Assembly (NCBI GenBank): GCA_018239845.1
Contig: JAFEGO010000003.1
Location: forward strand, 1-49,239
DNA: 49,239 nt
DNA from: Verrucomicrobiota bacterium
Lineage (GTDB): Bacteria > Verrucomicrobiota > Verrucomicrobiia > Opitutales > Opitutaceae
Reading direction: 5' to 3'
Position numbers and translations under genes: made by a program. Of the stretch, positions 22,594-32,087 are shown piece by piece (positions within the stretch are counted from its first letter, which is position 1; each line of letters starts with the position of its first letter). The notes beneath the pieces were generated by a model. The model was given only the letters and a program-made list of their open reading frames with translations, did not search any database and was not told the origin of the DNA.

Positions 22594-24264
22594 ATGAAAA
22601 TCACCGCCGGCCACCTCAAGCGTTACCACCAGATCGCCCGCCTCCTCTGGAAGTACGGGCGCTCCGATCTCGTCAAGGAAATGGACCTGCCCGCCGAGGA
22701 GACGGGCGTAACGGAGCAAACCGTGCGTGAGGACGGTGCGCCCGAGCAATTGGCCGACGACCTCGAGGCCATGGGCCCGACCTTCATCAAGCTCGGCCAG
22801 GTGCTGGCGGGAAGGCCGGATCTGTTGCCGGAGGCCTACACCGCGGCGCTGGCCCGGCTGCAGGACAGCGTGAAGCCGTTCCCCTACGCCGACGTCGAGC
22901 AGATTGTGATGAACGAACTCGGCGTCCGCATCTCGAAGGCCTTTTCCTATTTCAATGCGGAGCCGCTGGCCGCCGCCTCGCTGGGTCAGGTGCACGTGGC
23001 GGCCTTGCGCGATGGCCGCCCGGTGGTTGTGAAGGTGCAGCGCCCGGGCATCCGCCGGCAGATCGCGGAGGATTTCGACGTGCTGGAGGAGATCGCGCAA
23101 TTTCTCGATGCACACACCGAGGCGGGCCGGCGCTACCGCTTTGCCAACGTGCTGGCGGAATTCCGCACAACGATCCAGCAGGAGCTCAACTACGAGTTGG
23201 AGGCCAACAACCTCGTGACCGTCGGCGAAAACCTGAAGGAATTTGAGCTGATCCAGATCCCGCAGCCGGTGGCCGATTACAGCACCCGCTCCGTGCTCAC
23301 GATGGATTACGTGAAGGGCCGCAAGATCACCAAGCTCGGTCCGCTCGCCCGGCTGGAGATCGACAGCGACCCGCTGATTGAGCAGCTGTTCAAGGCCTAT
23401 CTGAAGCAGGTCATCATCGACGGGCTCTTCCACGCCGATCCGCATCCGGGCAATGTCTTCCTCACGGACGACGGCCGGATCGCGCTGCTGGACCTGGGCA
23501 TGGTGGGGCACACGGCGCCCAACATGCAGGAAAACCTTTTGAAACTCCTGCTGGCCGTCAGCGAAGGCCAGAGCGACGTGGCGGCCGAGATCGTCATCCA
23601 CCTCAGCGAGAAACGGGCGGAGCCGGATCTCGCGGATTTCCGCCGCCGCGTGGCCCAGGTGCTGGTGCAGACCAAGGACGCCTCGCTGCAGCAGATGAAG
23701 GTCGGCGGATCGCTGATCGCCATGAACCGCGCCGCCAGCCAGTGCGGGCTGTATGTGCCGAGCGAGCTGGCCCTGCTGGGCAAGACGCTCCTGCAGCTCG
23801 ACGAGGTGGGCCTGACGCTCAATCCCGACTTCGATCCCAATGCCGCGATCCGGCGCAACGCCACCGAGCTGATGTCGCGCCGCGTGGCCCACAGCGCCGC
23901 GCAAGGCGGCACGCTCCGCTCGCTCCTGGAGATGAAGCACTTCATGGGCGCGCTGCCGACGCGGCTGAACCACATCATGGACGCGGTCACCGAGGGCGGC
24001 ATCGAGGTCAAGGTGAAGGCCGTGGATGCCAAGATGGTGGTCGATGGCATGCACAAGATCGCCAATCGCATCACTGCCGGCGTCATCCTCGCCGCGCTGA
24101 TCATCGGCGCCTCGCTGCTCATGCGGATCCAGACCTCGTTCCAGATCTTCGGCTACCCGGGCCTCGCGATCCTCTGTTTCCTCGCGGCGGCCGCCGGAGG
24201 TTTCTGGCTGGTCCTGACCATTTTCTTCCACGACGACAAGGTGCTGCGGAAACCGCCGCGCTAA
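22594..24264 (+). CDS. ABC1/UbiB-family atypical kinase
   Basis: A 556-residue protein of the ABC1/ADCK/UbiB family. Diagnostic features are the KxGQ motif (FIKLGQVLAGRPDLLP, about 64-79), the Ala-rich loop in AAASLGQVHVA, the Lys in VVVKVQRPGI, the catalytic region FHADPHPGNVFL, and the DLG-like ALLDLGMVG. Two hydrophobic helices at the C-terminus (about 490-510 and 518-545) anchor it in the membrane. Family members support ubiquinone or other isoprenoid-lipid metabolism, and bacterial homologues show ATPase activity. The exact role here is open. The normal length and intact motifs argue for a functional gene. The 106-residue ORF downstream starts 22 bases after its stop. Confidence 0.93.
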   Translation: MKITAGHLKRYHQIARLLWKYGRSDLVKEMDLPAEETGVTEQTVREDGAPEQLADDLEAMGPTFIKLGQVLAGRPDLLPEAYTAALARLQDSVKPFPYADVEQIVMNELGVRISKAFSYFNAEPLAAASLGQVHVAALRDGRPVVVKVQRPGIRRQIAEDFDVLEEIAQFLDAHTEAGRRYRFANVLAEFRTTIQQELNYELEANNLVTVGENLKEFELIQIPQPVADYSTRSVLTMDYVKGRKITKLGPLARLEIDSDPLIEQLFKAYLKQVIIDGLFHADPHPGNVFLTDDGRIALLDLGMVGHTAPNMQENLLKLLLAVSEGQSDVAAEIVIHLSEKRAEPDLADFRRRVAQVLVQTKDASLQQMKVGGSLIAMNRAASQCGLYVPSELALLGKTLLQLDEVGLTLNPDFDPNAAIRRNATELMSRRVAHSAAQGGTLRSLLEMKHFMGALPTRLNHIMDAVTEGGIEVKVKAVDAKMVVDGMHKIANRITAGVILAALIIGASLLMRIQTSFQIFGYPGLAILCFLAAAAGGFWLVLTIFFHDDKVLRKPPR

Positions 24265-24286
24265 AAACCTCCAACCCCTTTCCTTC

Positions 24287-24607
24287 ATGTTTTCCGCCGC
24301 CAAAGACGCCCTCGCCAGCAAGGCCGCGCGCACCTACGCCAACAACCTGATCGGCCGCTACGCCGAGCTGCAGGATCTGCGCATCGATTCGCAGAAGAAA
24401 ACCATCGAGCTGGTCTGCGCGCTGCGGGGTGAAACCGAGCCGGTCACCGTGCGCGTGGGCCGTTACACCGTGGAGCATCAGGGCGACAAGACCTTCATGC
24501 GGGTCGCGCAGTGCACCTGTTCGCGGCCGTGGATTCAGGGGCTGGTGGAAGACTTTGTCCAAGACCACCCGATCCCGGTCCCGCCGTGGGCGGCGGTGGC
24601 GCTCTAA
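24287..24607 (+). CDS. Conserved-looking hypothetical protein (106 residues)
   Basis: A 106-residue soluble protein that I do not recognise. It starts MFSAAKDALASKAARTYANN and has a short beta-rich centre (KKTIELVCALRGETEPVTV, then RVGRYTVEHQG), then VAQCTCSRPWIQGLVEDFV, which could be a terminal helix. The two Cys in CTC could bind metal. It follows the ABC1 kinase gene closely on the same strand, so it may belong to the same transcript. It is convergent with the Rieske oxidoreductase, with 18 bases between stops. Confidence 0.75.
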   Translation: MFSAAKDALASKAARTYANNLIGRYAELQDLRIDSQKKTIELVCALRGETEPVTVRVGRYTVEHQGDKTFMRVAQCTCSRPWIQGLVEDFVQDHPIPVPPWAAVAL

Positions 24608-24625
24608 GCGCGCCGTTCTCCGCGT

Positions 24626-26188
24626 TCAGATTTCCGGCGAAGGCAGGCGCTCGAGCGGCTTTTCGGCAGGACCAGAGATCACTGCGCCGGTGGGCTTGAA
24701 GCGGGAGCCGTGGCAGGGGCAGTCCCACGTCTGCTCCGCATCGTTCCAACCGACAATGCACTTCAGGTGCGGACAGACCGGCGAACAGAGCGTGAGTTTG
24801 CCCGCGGCATCGCGGTAGGCGGCGACCTTGCGGCCGTCGAGGTTGAGAATCTTGCCCTCGCCGGCGCCGACCGCGTCGGTGGTGTGGGCCTCGGCGCCGG
24901 CGAGCCAGTTGCGCAGCATGTGATAGGGGTAGTCCTTGTTTTCCCGCAGGTAATTCCAAGTGCCGCCGAGGATCTTGCTGCGGTGCACGTCGAAGAGCTC
25001 CTGCCAGGGATTTTTCCGGTGCATGACGGCATCTACCGCCATCATGGCGGCGAGCGTGCCGAAGGTGAGGCCGTTGCCGGAGAATCCCGTGGCGATGAAC
25101 TGCCGCTCGGCCGATTCACCGATGAAGGGCAGGCCGTCGTTGGTCTCGATGACCTGGCCCGACCAGCGATGCTCGATCTGGGCGTCGGGCACGAAACGGC
25201 GGAAGCATTCTTCGAGCTTGCCGTACATGTCCACCGGGTGCGCGGCCTGCCCGGTCTTGTGATCCTCGCCGCCGAAGATGGCGTAGTCATAGCCGCTCCG
25301 CCGATCCACGCGCAGATAATAATACGGGTCGCTCGTGTCCCAATAGCACGCCTCGGGGATGGCTCCCGTCGGTATCCGAGCGCCGAGCACATAGGTGGTG
25401 TAGAGGGAGAGTTTGCTCTGAAACAGTGTCGCCCGGAGAAGGTTGGTGTGGCCGGTGAGCGGATTGTGCGTGGCGATGACCACGTAGTCGCCCTCGATGA
25501 GGAAATCGCCGACCTTCACGGCCGGCGAGCCGTCCTCGACGGACTCGGCGAAGGCGTTTTCGAAAACGTGGCTGCCGTTGCCGGGGATCAGGCGCAACAG
25601 CTCGGCGAGGTAGCGCCGCGGATGAAACCGCGCCTGGTGGGGAAACATCACGCCGGGCATCCCGAAGAAGGGCACGGATGGCATGAACTCCGCCTCGATA
25701 CCCAGGTCGCGGGCGAGGGCGGCCTCGGCGGCAAACTCCTTCGCGTCGGGGCCGTGGGGATCGCGCAACGACTGGAACAGGTAGCCGGGGACCCATTTGA
25801 AGTCGCAATCGATATCCTCGGCGCGGATGAACGAGACGATCCGGTCGATGGCCGCGCTGCCCGCGTCCCAAACTGCGCCGGCCGCATCGTGGCCGAAGAC
25901 CTGGGCGAGCTCGCGCAGGCGCTGGTCGGTCACAGCGGTCAGGTGGGCGCTGGTGTGGCCGGTGTCCATCGTGACGCAGCGTTCGCGCTCGACGAGGGCG
26001 ACGGTCTTGCCCGCGCGCTTGAGCAGGTAGGCGGCCGTGATGCCGGTGATGCCGCCGCCGACCACCACGACATCGACCTTGTGGTTCTTGTGCGGCTTCG
26101 GGTAGCGGGGCAGGGGCGCGCTATCGATCCAGTACGAGGAGGTGTTGAGCGGCGGGGGAGCGTACGGAAATTCGGGCGAAGTTTTCAT
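24626..26188 (-). CDS. FAD-dependent oxidoreductase with C-terminal Rieske [2Fe-2S] domain
   Basis: A 520-residue fusion. Residues about 30-410 are a DAO-family FAD oxidoreductase with the Rossmann motif [17 protein letters not shown] and the C-terminal FAD-contact segment [14 protein letters not shown]. Residues about 420-520 hold a Rieske domain with the cluster ligands in [10 protein letters not shown] and [11 protein letters not shown]. Such proteins couple flavin oxidation of an amine or similar compound to an iron-sulfur cluster, but the substrate is unknown. No signal peptide is evident. The ATG at 26188 follows a non-coding-like upstream extension. The gene lies 83 bases downstream of the PLD gene on the same strand. 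Confidence 0.92.
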   Translation of the reverse strand: MKTSPEFPYAPPPLNTSSYWIDSAPLPRYPKPHKNHKVDVVVVGGGITGITAAYLLKRAGKTVALVERERCVTMDTGHTSAHLTAVTDQRLRELAQVFGHDAAGAVWDAGSAAIDRIVSFIRAEDIDCDFKWVPGYLFQSLRDPHGPDAKEFAAEAALARDLGIEAEFMPSVPFFGMPGVMFPHQARFHPRRYLAELLRLIPGNGSHVFENAFAESVEDGSPAVKVGDFLIEGDYVVIATHNPLTGHTNLLRATLFQSKLSLYTTYVLGARIPTGAIPEACYWDTSDPYYYLRVDRRSGYDYAIFGGEDHKTGQAAHPVDMYGKLEECFRRFVPDAQIEHRWSGQVIETNDGLPFIGESAERQFIATGFSGNGLTFGTLAAMMAVDAVMHRKNPWQELFDVHRSKILGGTWNYLRENKDYPYHMLRNWLAGAEAHTTDAVGAGEGKILNLDGRKVAAYRDAAGKLTLCSPVCPHLKCIVGWNDAEQTWDCPCHGSRFKPTGAVISGPAEKPLERLPSPEI

Positions 26189-26271
26189 GGTGGAGAGGGC
26201 TCGATCTCCACGGACCGCGCCCGCTGCGGATGGTTCGGGCCGCAAGCCGCAGCGCGGATTTTCCCCCACGC

Positions 26272-27606
26272 CTAGAACTGCGAGCGGAAGACACCGCAGA
26301 CGTGGTCCGTGAGGCGGATGTACCACGGGCGCGCGCTAAACGCCTCGAGCGTGATCGGGCGCGAGTGGCGCACGTCATCCTCGAAGATCTTCAGGTGCTC
26401 TTTGGCTACGGCGGGATCGAGGATGTTGAGCGCATCCTCGTCGTTGATGCTGAAGGACCGGTTGTCGAAATTCGCCGAGCCGACCGTAACAAGCACGTCG
26501 TCCACCACCATGGTCTTCGCGTGATACATGGCCGGCAGGTATTCGTAAAACTCCACGCCGGCGGCGAGCAGACCGCCCCAGCGGGAGCGGGAGACCGAGC
26601 GGCCGAAGCGGGAATCGTTGATCGCGGGGACGACGACGCGCACCCGCACGCCGCGGTTGCGGGCCTGGATGAGCGTCTCGATCGCGAGGTCGTCGGGCAC
26701 AAAATAGGCGTTGCCGATCTCGATGGATTTGCGCGCGGCGGCGATGGCGCAGAGGTAGGCCATGCGGATATCCTCCGCGCCCTCGCCGGGCCCGCTCTTG
26801 ATGCACTGGGCGCGGCTGTCGCCCTTGCGCTCGGGCTTGGGAAAATACTCGGGCCCGAGCAACAGGCTCGAGGTGGTCTGCAGCCAGTTGGCGGCGAACA
26901 CCGCCTGCATCTGGAGCACCACCGGGCCCTCGACGCGCACCTGGGTCTCGCGCCAGCAGTCGGGCGAGTCGGCGTTGCCCTGCCACCGGTCGTCGATGCA
27001 CATGCCGCCGGCGAAGCCGATGCGGCCGTCGATGATCAGGAGCTTGCGATGCGTGCGGTGGCTGAGGTTGGGCTTGATCTGGTACCAGTGCTCGCGGCCA
27101 TAGGTGAGGATCTGCACGCCGGCGGCGGTCAGGCGGGCGCGGTCGGCCCCACGAAACTTGAGCGTGCCCATGCCGTCGATCAGCACGTGGACCTTTACGC
27201 CCGCGCCTGCCCGCTCGCACAACGCCGCGATGAACTCGTCGCTGATCCGGCCCGGGGCCCAGATGTAGGTCTCAAGCGTGATCGTGTGCTTCGCCTCGCG
27301 GATGGCCTTGAGCATCGCGGGGAAAAACCGGTCGCCGTTCACGAGCGTCTCGATGGTGTTGCCGCCGGTGAAGTTTGCGCCCAGCAACGGCCCGATGGTG
27401 TCGACAAACGCCGGGGAATCCACGCCGTAGCCCACGACCTTGACCGGCACTTGCAGGCGCCGCGCCGAGCTGAGCCAGAACCAGCCGCCCAGCAAAAGCA
27501 CGACCCAGAATAGAATCCACCACCGCGAACGGCGCGCGCGGCGGGTGCGGACCGTCGGGGCGGGACGAAAGGGGACGTCTTCCGAGGCGAGCGGCGGGGT
27601 TTCCAT
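26272..27606 (-). CDS. Phospholipase D superfamily protein, cardiolipin synthase-like
   Basis: A 444-residue membrane-anchored enzyme. A basic N-terminus precedes one membrane helix at about 29-46. Two complete HKD motifs are present: His186, Lys188 and Asp193 ([16 protein letters not shown]), and His362, Lys364 and Asp369 ([20 protein letters not shown]). The arrangement matches bacterial ClsA/ClsB-type cardiolipin synthases, which transfer a phosphatidyl group between lipids. It has one membrane helix rather than the two of ClsA. The ATG at 27606 is preferred to an in-frame codon 17 codons upstream. It is divergent from the second TVP38-like gene, and the association suggests a role in phospholipid homeostasis. 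Confidence 0.92.
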   Translation of the reverse strand: METPPLASEDVPFRPAPTVRTRRARRSRWWILFWVVLLLGGWFWLSSARRLQVPVKVVGYGVDSPAFVDTIGPLLGANFTGGNTIETLVNGDRFFPAMLKAIREAKHTITLETYIWAPGRISDEFIAALCERAGAGVKVHVLIDGMGTLKFRGADRARLTAAGVQILTYGREHWYQIKPNLSHRTHRKLLIIDGRIGFAGGMCIDDRWQGNADSPDCWRETQVRVEGPVVLQMQAVFAANWLQTTSSLLLGPEYFPKPERKGDSRAQCIKSGPGEGAEDIRMAYLCAIAAARKSIEIGNAYFVPDDLAIETLIQARNRGVRVRVVVPAINDSRFGRSVSRSRWGGLLAAGVEFYEYLPAMYHAKTMVVDDVLVTVGSANFDNRSFSINDEDALNILDPAVAKEHLKIFEDDVRHSRPITLEAFSARPWYIRLTDHVCGVFRSQF

Positions 27607-27702
27607 GATGGCGCCAATCTGGACCGAGATCGGACCGGGTGGTTCCGGGCGCACCACGGGCGATTTTGGCGGTCTGTGCCGACGCAGCCTGGCTGCTCCA
27701 GC

Positions 27703-28425
27703 ATGAATAAATTTCTGACCAAGGCGCCGCTGGTCTCGGCGGTCCGGGCCCGCGCCTCGCGCCGTTTGAAACGTCTGTCGCGCAAGGAGGTTTTCGGCCT
27801 GGTCTTCTGCCTTGTCCTCCTCGCGACCGCAGTGGTCGTCGCGATCTTTGTGTCAGATGAGGTGGACTGGCGGGCGCTGAGTCGGAGCATGGGCGAGTTT
27901 GACCCGGTGATCGCGGTGATCCTCATGGCACTGCTGCCGCTGATGGGATTTCCCATCAGCGTCGTTTACCTCGCGATCGGGGCGCGCTTCGGGCCGGTGG
28001 CGGGCTTTCCCATCGTGGCGGGCATCACGGCGTTTCACCTGGGGGCGACGTATTGGATCACGCGCAGTTTCCTGCGAAAACCGCTCGACCGGTTCATCGC
28101 ACGGCGGGGGTATCATCTGCCGGAGGTGCAGCCGGGCGAGGAGGCGGCGGTGGGGCTGCTGGCCGCATTGGTGCCGGGGCTGCCCTATTTTGTGCGCAAC
28201 TACCTCCTCGCGCTCACCGATATCCGGCTGCGCGTGATTTTTGGCGTCTGCCTGCCGGTGTATGTGGCGCGATCCTACGTCACGATTATGATCGGGGATC
28301 TCGCGAACGATCCCAGGAGCGGCCAGTTTTTCCTGCTGGCGGGGGTCTATGTGATCAAGCTGGGCATCTGCGCCTGGATTGTATGGCGCTTGCGCCGTCA
28401 CCGTCATCCGAAAGCGGCGAAATGA
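27703..28425 (+). CDS. TVP38/DedA-family membrane protein (second copy)
   Basis: A 240-residue membrane protein paralogous to the one at 20825-21523. After a basic N-terminal stretch (RARASRRLKRLSRKE) there are about five membrane segments. Both family motifs are conserved: MALLPLMGFPISVVYLAIGA and ALVPGLPYFVRNYLLAL. It likely takes part in lipid transport or membrane homeostasis. The start at 27703 directly precedes the conserved protein. It shares a 96-base divergent promoter region with the PLD gene and may be coregulated with it. The PGPGW protein follows 61 bases downstream. Confidence 0.85.
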   Translation: MNKFLTKAPLVSAVRARASRRLKRLSRKEVFGLVFCLVLLATAVVVAIFVSDEVDWRALSRSMGEFDPVIAVILMALLPLMGFPISVVYLAIGARFGPVAGFPIVAGITAFHLGATYWITRSFLRKPLDRFIARRGYHLPEVQPGEEAAVGLLAALVPGLPYFVRNYLLALTDIRLRVIFGVCLPVYVARSYVTIMIGDLANDPRSGQFFLLAGVYVIKLGICAWIVWRLRRHRHPKAAK

Positions 28426-28486
28426 TGTTTCGCAGCGCACTGGAGGAGGAATTGTCGGTCAAGGAGGTGGCACACTTTTCTGTCCC

Positions 28487-28957
28487 ATGTCGCACGCCAT
28501 CACGCTTCATTCCCGGCCCCACGCGCGCCGCCCGAGAAAATCCTGGTTCGCTGCGCTGAAGAAAAAATGGCGGAGCCTGGCAGACCGTCCGGCAGGTGAG
28601 CGCTTCAAGCAGATCTACGCCAATGCCCGCCGGCGCCGCCGGTCCACGCCGCTGTGGGAGCGCGCCATGCGGGTGATGCTGGCGGGGGTTGCCTTCGTGT
28701 TGGGCTTGATTTTCGCGGTCCTGCCGGGACCAGCCTTCATTTTCTTCATCATTGCCGGGGCCCTGCTGGCCACGGAATCGCGCGGGGTGGCCGTCCTGCT
28801 GGACTGGAGCGAGCTGCGGTTGCGCGCCCTCTGGAAGTGGGCGAAACGCCAGTGGCGGAAAATGAACCTCGCGGGCCGCATCGTCGTGGCCACGACCGGC
28901 GCGGTTGGCGTGCTGGGCGTGGCGGCCCTCATGGGTTGGATGATTTTGATGCGGTGA
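28487..28957 (+). CDS. PGPGW-type small membrane protein
   Basis: A 156-residue protein. The N-terminal 60 residues are very basic (RPHARRPRKSW, then NARRRRRSTPL). Two adjacent hydrophobic segments follow at about 67-100, with the turn motif LPGPAFIF that marks the putative transmembrane PGPGW family. A further helix is at about 132-154. The function is unknown. An AGGAGG at 28462-28467 lies 19 bases before the ATG, a long spacing, so the true start could differ slightly. It sits between the TVP38-like and DAO genes on the same strand, with 27 bases to the latter, and is probably in one operon with them. Confidence 0.75.
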   Translation: MSHAITLHSRPHARRPRKSWFAALKKKWRSLADRPAGERFKQIYANARRRRRSTPLWERAMRVMLAGVAFVLGLIFAVLPGPAFIFFIIAGALLATESRGVAVLLDWSELRLRALWKWAKRQWRKMNLAGRIVVATTGAVGVLGVAALMGWMILMR

Positions 28958-28984
28958 GCCCGCGCGAGCCTATCCGGTGATCCC

Positions 28985-30205
28985 ATGGACCTGCTTTCTC
29001 CGGAACCCTTCTGGCCGCGGCGCGACGGCTTGCCGGCCACGTATGCGCCGCTGGAACGCGATGCGCGGTGCGAGGTGGCCATCATCGGGGCCGGCATCAC
29101 GGGTGCCTTGGTCGCATGGGAGCTGGCGGATGCAGGCATTGATACGATCGTGCTCGATCGACGGGAGACGGCGCACGGCAGCACGGCGGGCAGCACGAGC
29201 CTGCTGCAATACGAGATCGACGAACCGTTGCACCGGCTGATGCGGCAGGTCGGGACCGACCGTGCCGTCCGCAGTTATCAGCGGTGTCGCGATGCAGTCG
29301 ATGACATCGCGGCACTCGTGGCCCGGCTCGGGCTTGATTGTGGCTTTCGGCGGAGAACCAGCCTGTTGCTGGCCAGCCGGGCGGCGCACCTGCCGCAGCT
29401 GCGTCGCGAGTTTGAGGCGCGGCGCGACGCCGGATTCCTCGTCGATTGGTGGCCGCGCAGCCAGCTCACGCGGTGCAGCACGCTTTCGCAGCCCGCGGCG
29501 ATCCTCTCCCACGATGCCGCCGAGGTGGACTCGTACCGGCTGGCCCACGGCTTGCTGGGCGCGGCGCACCGGCGGGGCGTGCGTATCCATGAACGCACCG
29601 CGGTGACGCGAACCCGTTTCACCGCGGGGGGCGTGGAGTTGAAAACCGCGCGTGGCGGCACGGTGCGCGCCCGCCGGCTGGTGATCGCGGCCGGCTACGA
29701 GGCGGGAATGTTTCTGCCGGAGACCCTCACGGCGCTGCACAGCACCTACGCCATCGTCACGCATCCGGTGAAAACCTTCTCCGGCTGGCCGGCGGACCGC
29801 TGCCTGATTTGGGAAACCGCGCGCCCGTACCTTTACCTGCGCACGACGGAGGATGACCGGATGATCGTTGGTGGCTACGACGAGCCGTTTCGTGACCCCG
29901 TCGCGCGCGACCGGCTGCTCGGGGCGAAACGCGCGGCGCTGCACCGCCGGTTGAAGCAGCTCTTCCCGCGCATCGCTTTTGAGGTGGCCGGAGCTTGGGC
30001 GGGCACGTTTGCCGTCACGGCCCACGGATTGCCCTACATCGGCCGCCACCCGGCGGTACCGCACACGTGGTTCGCACTCGGTTTTGGCGGCAACGGCGTG
30101 GTCTTCAGCCAGCTCGGCGCACAAATGATCCGCGACCAGATCCAAGGCCGGGCGAATGCGGACGAGGCGCTCTTCGGCTTCGGCCCGCGCCGAGGCGGTG
30201 GCTGA
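28985..30205 (+). CDS. FAD-dependent oxidoreductase, DAO family
   Basis: A 406-residue flavoprotein of the D-amino-acid-oxidase/glycine-oxidase fold. The dinucleotide-binding motif VAIIGAGITGALVAWELAD is at about 31-49, and the C-terminal FAD-contact motif FALGFGGNGVVFSQLG is near 360-376. No second domain is present, unlike the Rieske fusion at 24626-26188. The substrate, perhaps a secondary amine or amino acid, cannot be read from the sequence. The start at 28985 gives a short lead before the Rossmann strand. It ends 18 bases before the convergent Csp-like gene. Confidence 0.9.
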   Translation: MDLLSPEPFWPRRDGLPATYAPLERDARCEVAIIGAGITGALVAWELADAGIDTIVLDRRETAHGSTAGSTSLLQYEIDEPLHRLMRQVGTDRAVRSYQRCRDAVDDIAALVARLGLDCGFRRRTSLLLASRAAHLPQLRREFEARRDAGFLVDWWPRSQLTRCSTLSQPAAILSHDAAEVDSYRLAHGLLGAAHRRGVRIHERTAVTRTRFTAGGVELKTARGGTVRARRLVIAAGYEAGMFLPETLTALHSTYAIVTHPVKTFSGWPADRCLIWETARPYLYLRTTEDDRMIVGGYDEPFRDPVARDRLLGAKRAALHRRLKQLFPRIAFEVAGAWAGTFAVTAHGLPYIGRHPAVPHTWFALGFGGNGVVFSQLGAQMIRDQIQGRANADEALFGFGPRRGGG

Positions 30206-30223
30206 TGAATCGAGACCGGCGGC

Positions 30224-30652
30224 TCACTCCTCGTCCTGCACGAGACCCGCGGGCGAAAACTCGCCGAGCGCGGCGTTGCACTTCTCCTGACAGCTGCGGC
30301 AAGTGCGCGCGCAGACCGCGCAGTGCTCGTGGTGGGTCGCGTGGGCCGAGCAGACATCGGCGCAGGTCTGGCAGGCCAGCACGCACGCGTGGAGCTGGGC
30401 GTGCAGCACCGCGGCGCCCGAGGACGTGCGGCGCACGAGGAGGCTGGCGGTCGCGGCGCAGATGGCGGCGCAGTCGAGGTCCTGCCGGATGCAGGTGCGG
30501 AGCGTCTCGGGCGACTCCTCGGCGAGGCAGGCGTCGGCACAGGTGAGGCAGACCTGTTCACAGAGGGCGAGGGCGTGGAGCGCTTCGGAAATGACGGTGA
30601 GGTTTTCGGAAGCCTGCGGGTGCGATTGAAGCATGGAATGAAGGGTGTTCAT
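30224..30652 (-). CDS. Cysteine-rich four-helix protein, Csp/DUF326-like (copper storage)
   Basis: A 142-residue soluble protein with 16 cysteines in helical periodicity: CEQVCLTCADAC, then DCAAICAA, CVLACQTCADVC, and CAVCARTCRSCQEKC. The repeated Cx2-3C spacing along four predicted helices matches the DUF326/copper storage protein family, whose characterised members bind many Cu(I) ions inside the bundle. There is no signal peptide, so it would be a cytosolic Csp3-like form. It could buffer copper needed by the oxidase encoded in the same window, which is inference. The frame extends upstream, but the ATG at 30652 begins the helical protein. Confidence 0.85.
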   Translation of the reverse strand: MNTLHSMLQSHPQASENLTVISEALHALALCEQVCLTCADACLAEESPETLRTCIRQDLDCAAICAATASLLVRRTSSGAAVLHAQLHACVLACQTCADVCSAHATHHEHCAVCARTCRSCQEKCNAALGEFSPAGLVQDEE

Positions 30653-30818
30653 GGAGCGAGGGGTGACGGATGCAGGATAGTTTTTCGACGCCCCGCTGCC
30701 TATCAGGCGACCCGCTGGAAGCCGCATCGGGCGGGGCGGCCAAGGCTATCGGGGATTTCCCGGTAGGCCGCGAAGCGTGGCGCCGGATGGCTGCGGCTCG
30801 GCTTGCCAGGCACAAACG

Positions 30819-30847
30819 AAAAAAGGCGCGTCGAGTCCGACGCGCCT
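30819..30847 (-). terminator. Rho-independent terminator for the 52-residue membrane protein gene
   Basis: On the minus strand a perfect 10-bp stem (arms 30838-30847 and 30824-30833) with a 4-base loop is followed by a T run (complement of the A run at 30819-30824). It lies about 35 bases after the stop at 30882. The rest of 30653-30881 shows no further gene. Confidence 0.88.
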
Positions 30848-30881
30848 GCACTGAATCCGAATTTAACTACGCGGCCCGGGC

Positions 30882-31040
30882 TCAGGGCTTCCGGTTGAAG
30901 CTGATGCCGACGCTTTCCGCCAGATAGAGGATGCCGGCGACCAAGGCGAGGATGCCGGGGACCCAGTTGGGGATGCTGGTGCCGAACGTGATGTTGAGGC
31001 CGAAGACGATCAGGAACAGGGCAAGGAAGATACGAGCCAT
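30882..31040 (-). CDS. Small two-helix membrane protein (52 residues)
   Basis: A 52-residue protein made of two hydrophobic helices, MARIFLALFLIVFGLNITFG and WVPGILALVAGILYLAESVG, ending in a short basic tail. It has its own strong terminator, which supports it being a real transcript. Small membrane proteins of this shape are frequent, and no function can be assigned. The frame is open upstream to 31178 but without protein-like character, so the ATG at 31040 is chosen. Confidence 0.72.
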   Translation of the reverse strand: MARIFLALFLIVFGLNITFGTSIPNWVPGILALVAGILYLAESVGISFNRKP

Positions 31041-31230
31041 GGTGGGGTGGAGTTGAGTTAGTTTGCAGCCGGTCCAACCCGTGGCGGGTGTGAACCTTGC
31101 AACAGATACAGTCCGGAAAAGCGCGGGGCGGTTCCCCGGCGCGGTGGGGCGTGCCGGGGGGCTTGGTGAATGACGCAACTTTCGACTTCCGTTTTCCTAG
31201 GCGCGCCCTACGGTCTGCCGTTCCTGATCC

Positions 31231-31321
<91 letters not shown>

Positions 31322-31333
31322 TTTTGCCCTCTG

Positions 31334-31597
31334 ATGACCGCCCGTGCGAAATACCTGGCCAAGGTGCTGCTCACCCGCATGGCCACCCTCGAAAACGCTG
31401 CGCGCAAAGACGCGGCCCGCCGGCAGGAACTGGTGGCCAAGGTCCTCCTGGCTGAAGTGGGAGTCAGCGATTTTTCGCTCTCGAACCTCGTAATGGTGGC
31501 CATGCCGGACATCGTGGAAGGCCGGGCGACGACCACACGGGAACTCGACGAGCTGGCGCGTTTTCTCGACCAGCACGTCGCTGTGCTGCGCGATTAG
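31334..31597 (+). CDS. Hypothetical protein (87 residues)
   Basis: An 87-residue, mostly helical soluble protein beginning MTARAKYLAKVLLTRMATLE, then EVGVSDFSLSNLVMVAMPDI. It is rich in Ala, Leu, Arg and Lys, and no domain is recognised. It starts 14 bases after tRNA-Ser and could be transcribed with it. It is convergent with the DUF983 gene, with 12 bases between stops. Regular third-position G/C and a clean end support coding. Confidence 0.6.
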   Translation: MTARAKYLAKVLLTRMATLENAARKDAARRQELVAKVLLAEVGVSDFSLSNLVMVAMPDIVEGRATTTRELDELARFLDQHVAVLRD

Positions 31598-31609
31598 CGG
31601 TAGCGGCCG

Positions 31610-32023
31610 TCAGAGGTTGTTATCCTCGCCGGCGCGGCCGGTGCCGCCGTTGGCGGGGAGGTGATGCGGCAGCACGAGGTAGTAGTTCATCAGGAACCAG
31701 CTGCGCGTGGAGCGGTAGAGGAGGACCGGCACGAGCAGCGCGCCGATGGCGGCGAGGATCGCGGCGGGGGTGTCGCCCAGCACCTTGAAATACCAGAGCA
31801 GCGCGACGGGGAGGAGGAAGAAGACACACGTCACGCCGTAGTTGAGCGACATGGAGCCGAGGAAGAAGCCCTCGTCGTTGCCGCGCTCGATGCCGAAGCC
31901 GCAGTGCGGGCACTCCTTGTTCACCTTGAAGAGGCTGCCGGGCTGGAAGAGCGTGTGCTCGCCGCAGTTGGGGCAGCGGTTGGTGAGGCCTCGGGCGAGG
32001 ATTTGGACGCGGGTGACTTTCAT
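31610..32023 (-). CDS. DUF983 zinc-ribbon membrane protein
   Basis: A 137-residue protein. The N-terminus has a four-Cys zinc ribbon (NRCPNCGEHTLF, then NKECPHCGFGIE), followed by two or three membrane segments at about 55-110. This is the DUF983 pattern. Members are widespread and unassigned, and some occur beside cytochrome oxidase genes. The ATG at 32023 is the start of the conserved part. It lies 28 bases beyond the tsf terminator, so it is probably transcribed separately or by read-through. Confidence 0.85.
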   Translation of the reverse strand: MKVTRVQILARGLTNRCPNCGEHTLFQPGSLFKVNKECPHCGFGIERGNDEGFFLGSMSLNYGVTCVFFLLPVALLWYFKVLGDTPAAILAAIGALLVPVLLYRSTRSWFLMNYYLVLPHHLPANGGTGRAGEDNNL

Positions 32024-32027
32024 AAAA

Positions 32028-32062
32028 GAAAAAGGCGCTTCGCCCAAGTGAGCGAAGCGCCT
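32028..32062 (-). terminator. Rho-independent terminator after tsf
   Basis: On the minus strand a perfect 11-bp stem (arms 32052-32062 and 32033-32043) with an 8-base loop is followed by a T-rich run (complement of 32028-32033). It lies 25 bases after the tsf stop and closes the rpsB-tsf operon. Confidence 0.92.
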
Positions 32063-32087
32063 CGAAAACGGCAATCGATTTGGTAAA

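Noticed and set aside
22351..24333. 660-codon minus-strand frame opposite the ABC1 kinase gene
   Set aside because: Low-complexity His/Asp/Arg/Leu-rich product; the ABC1 motifs lie on the plus strand.
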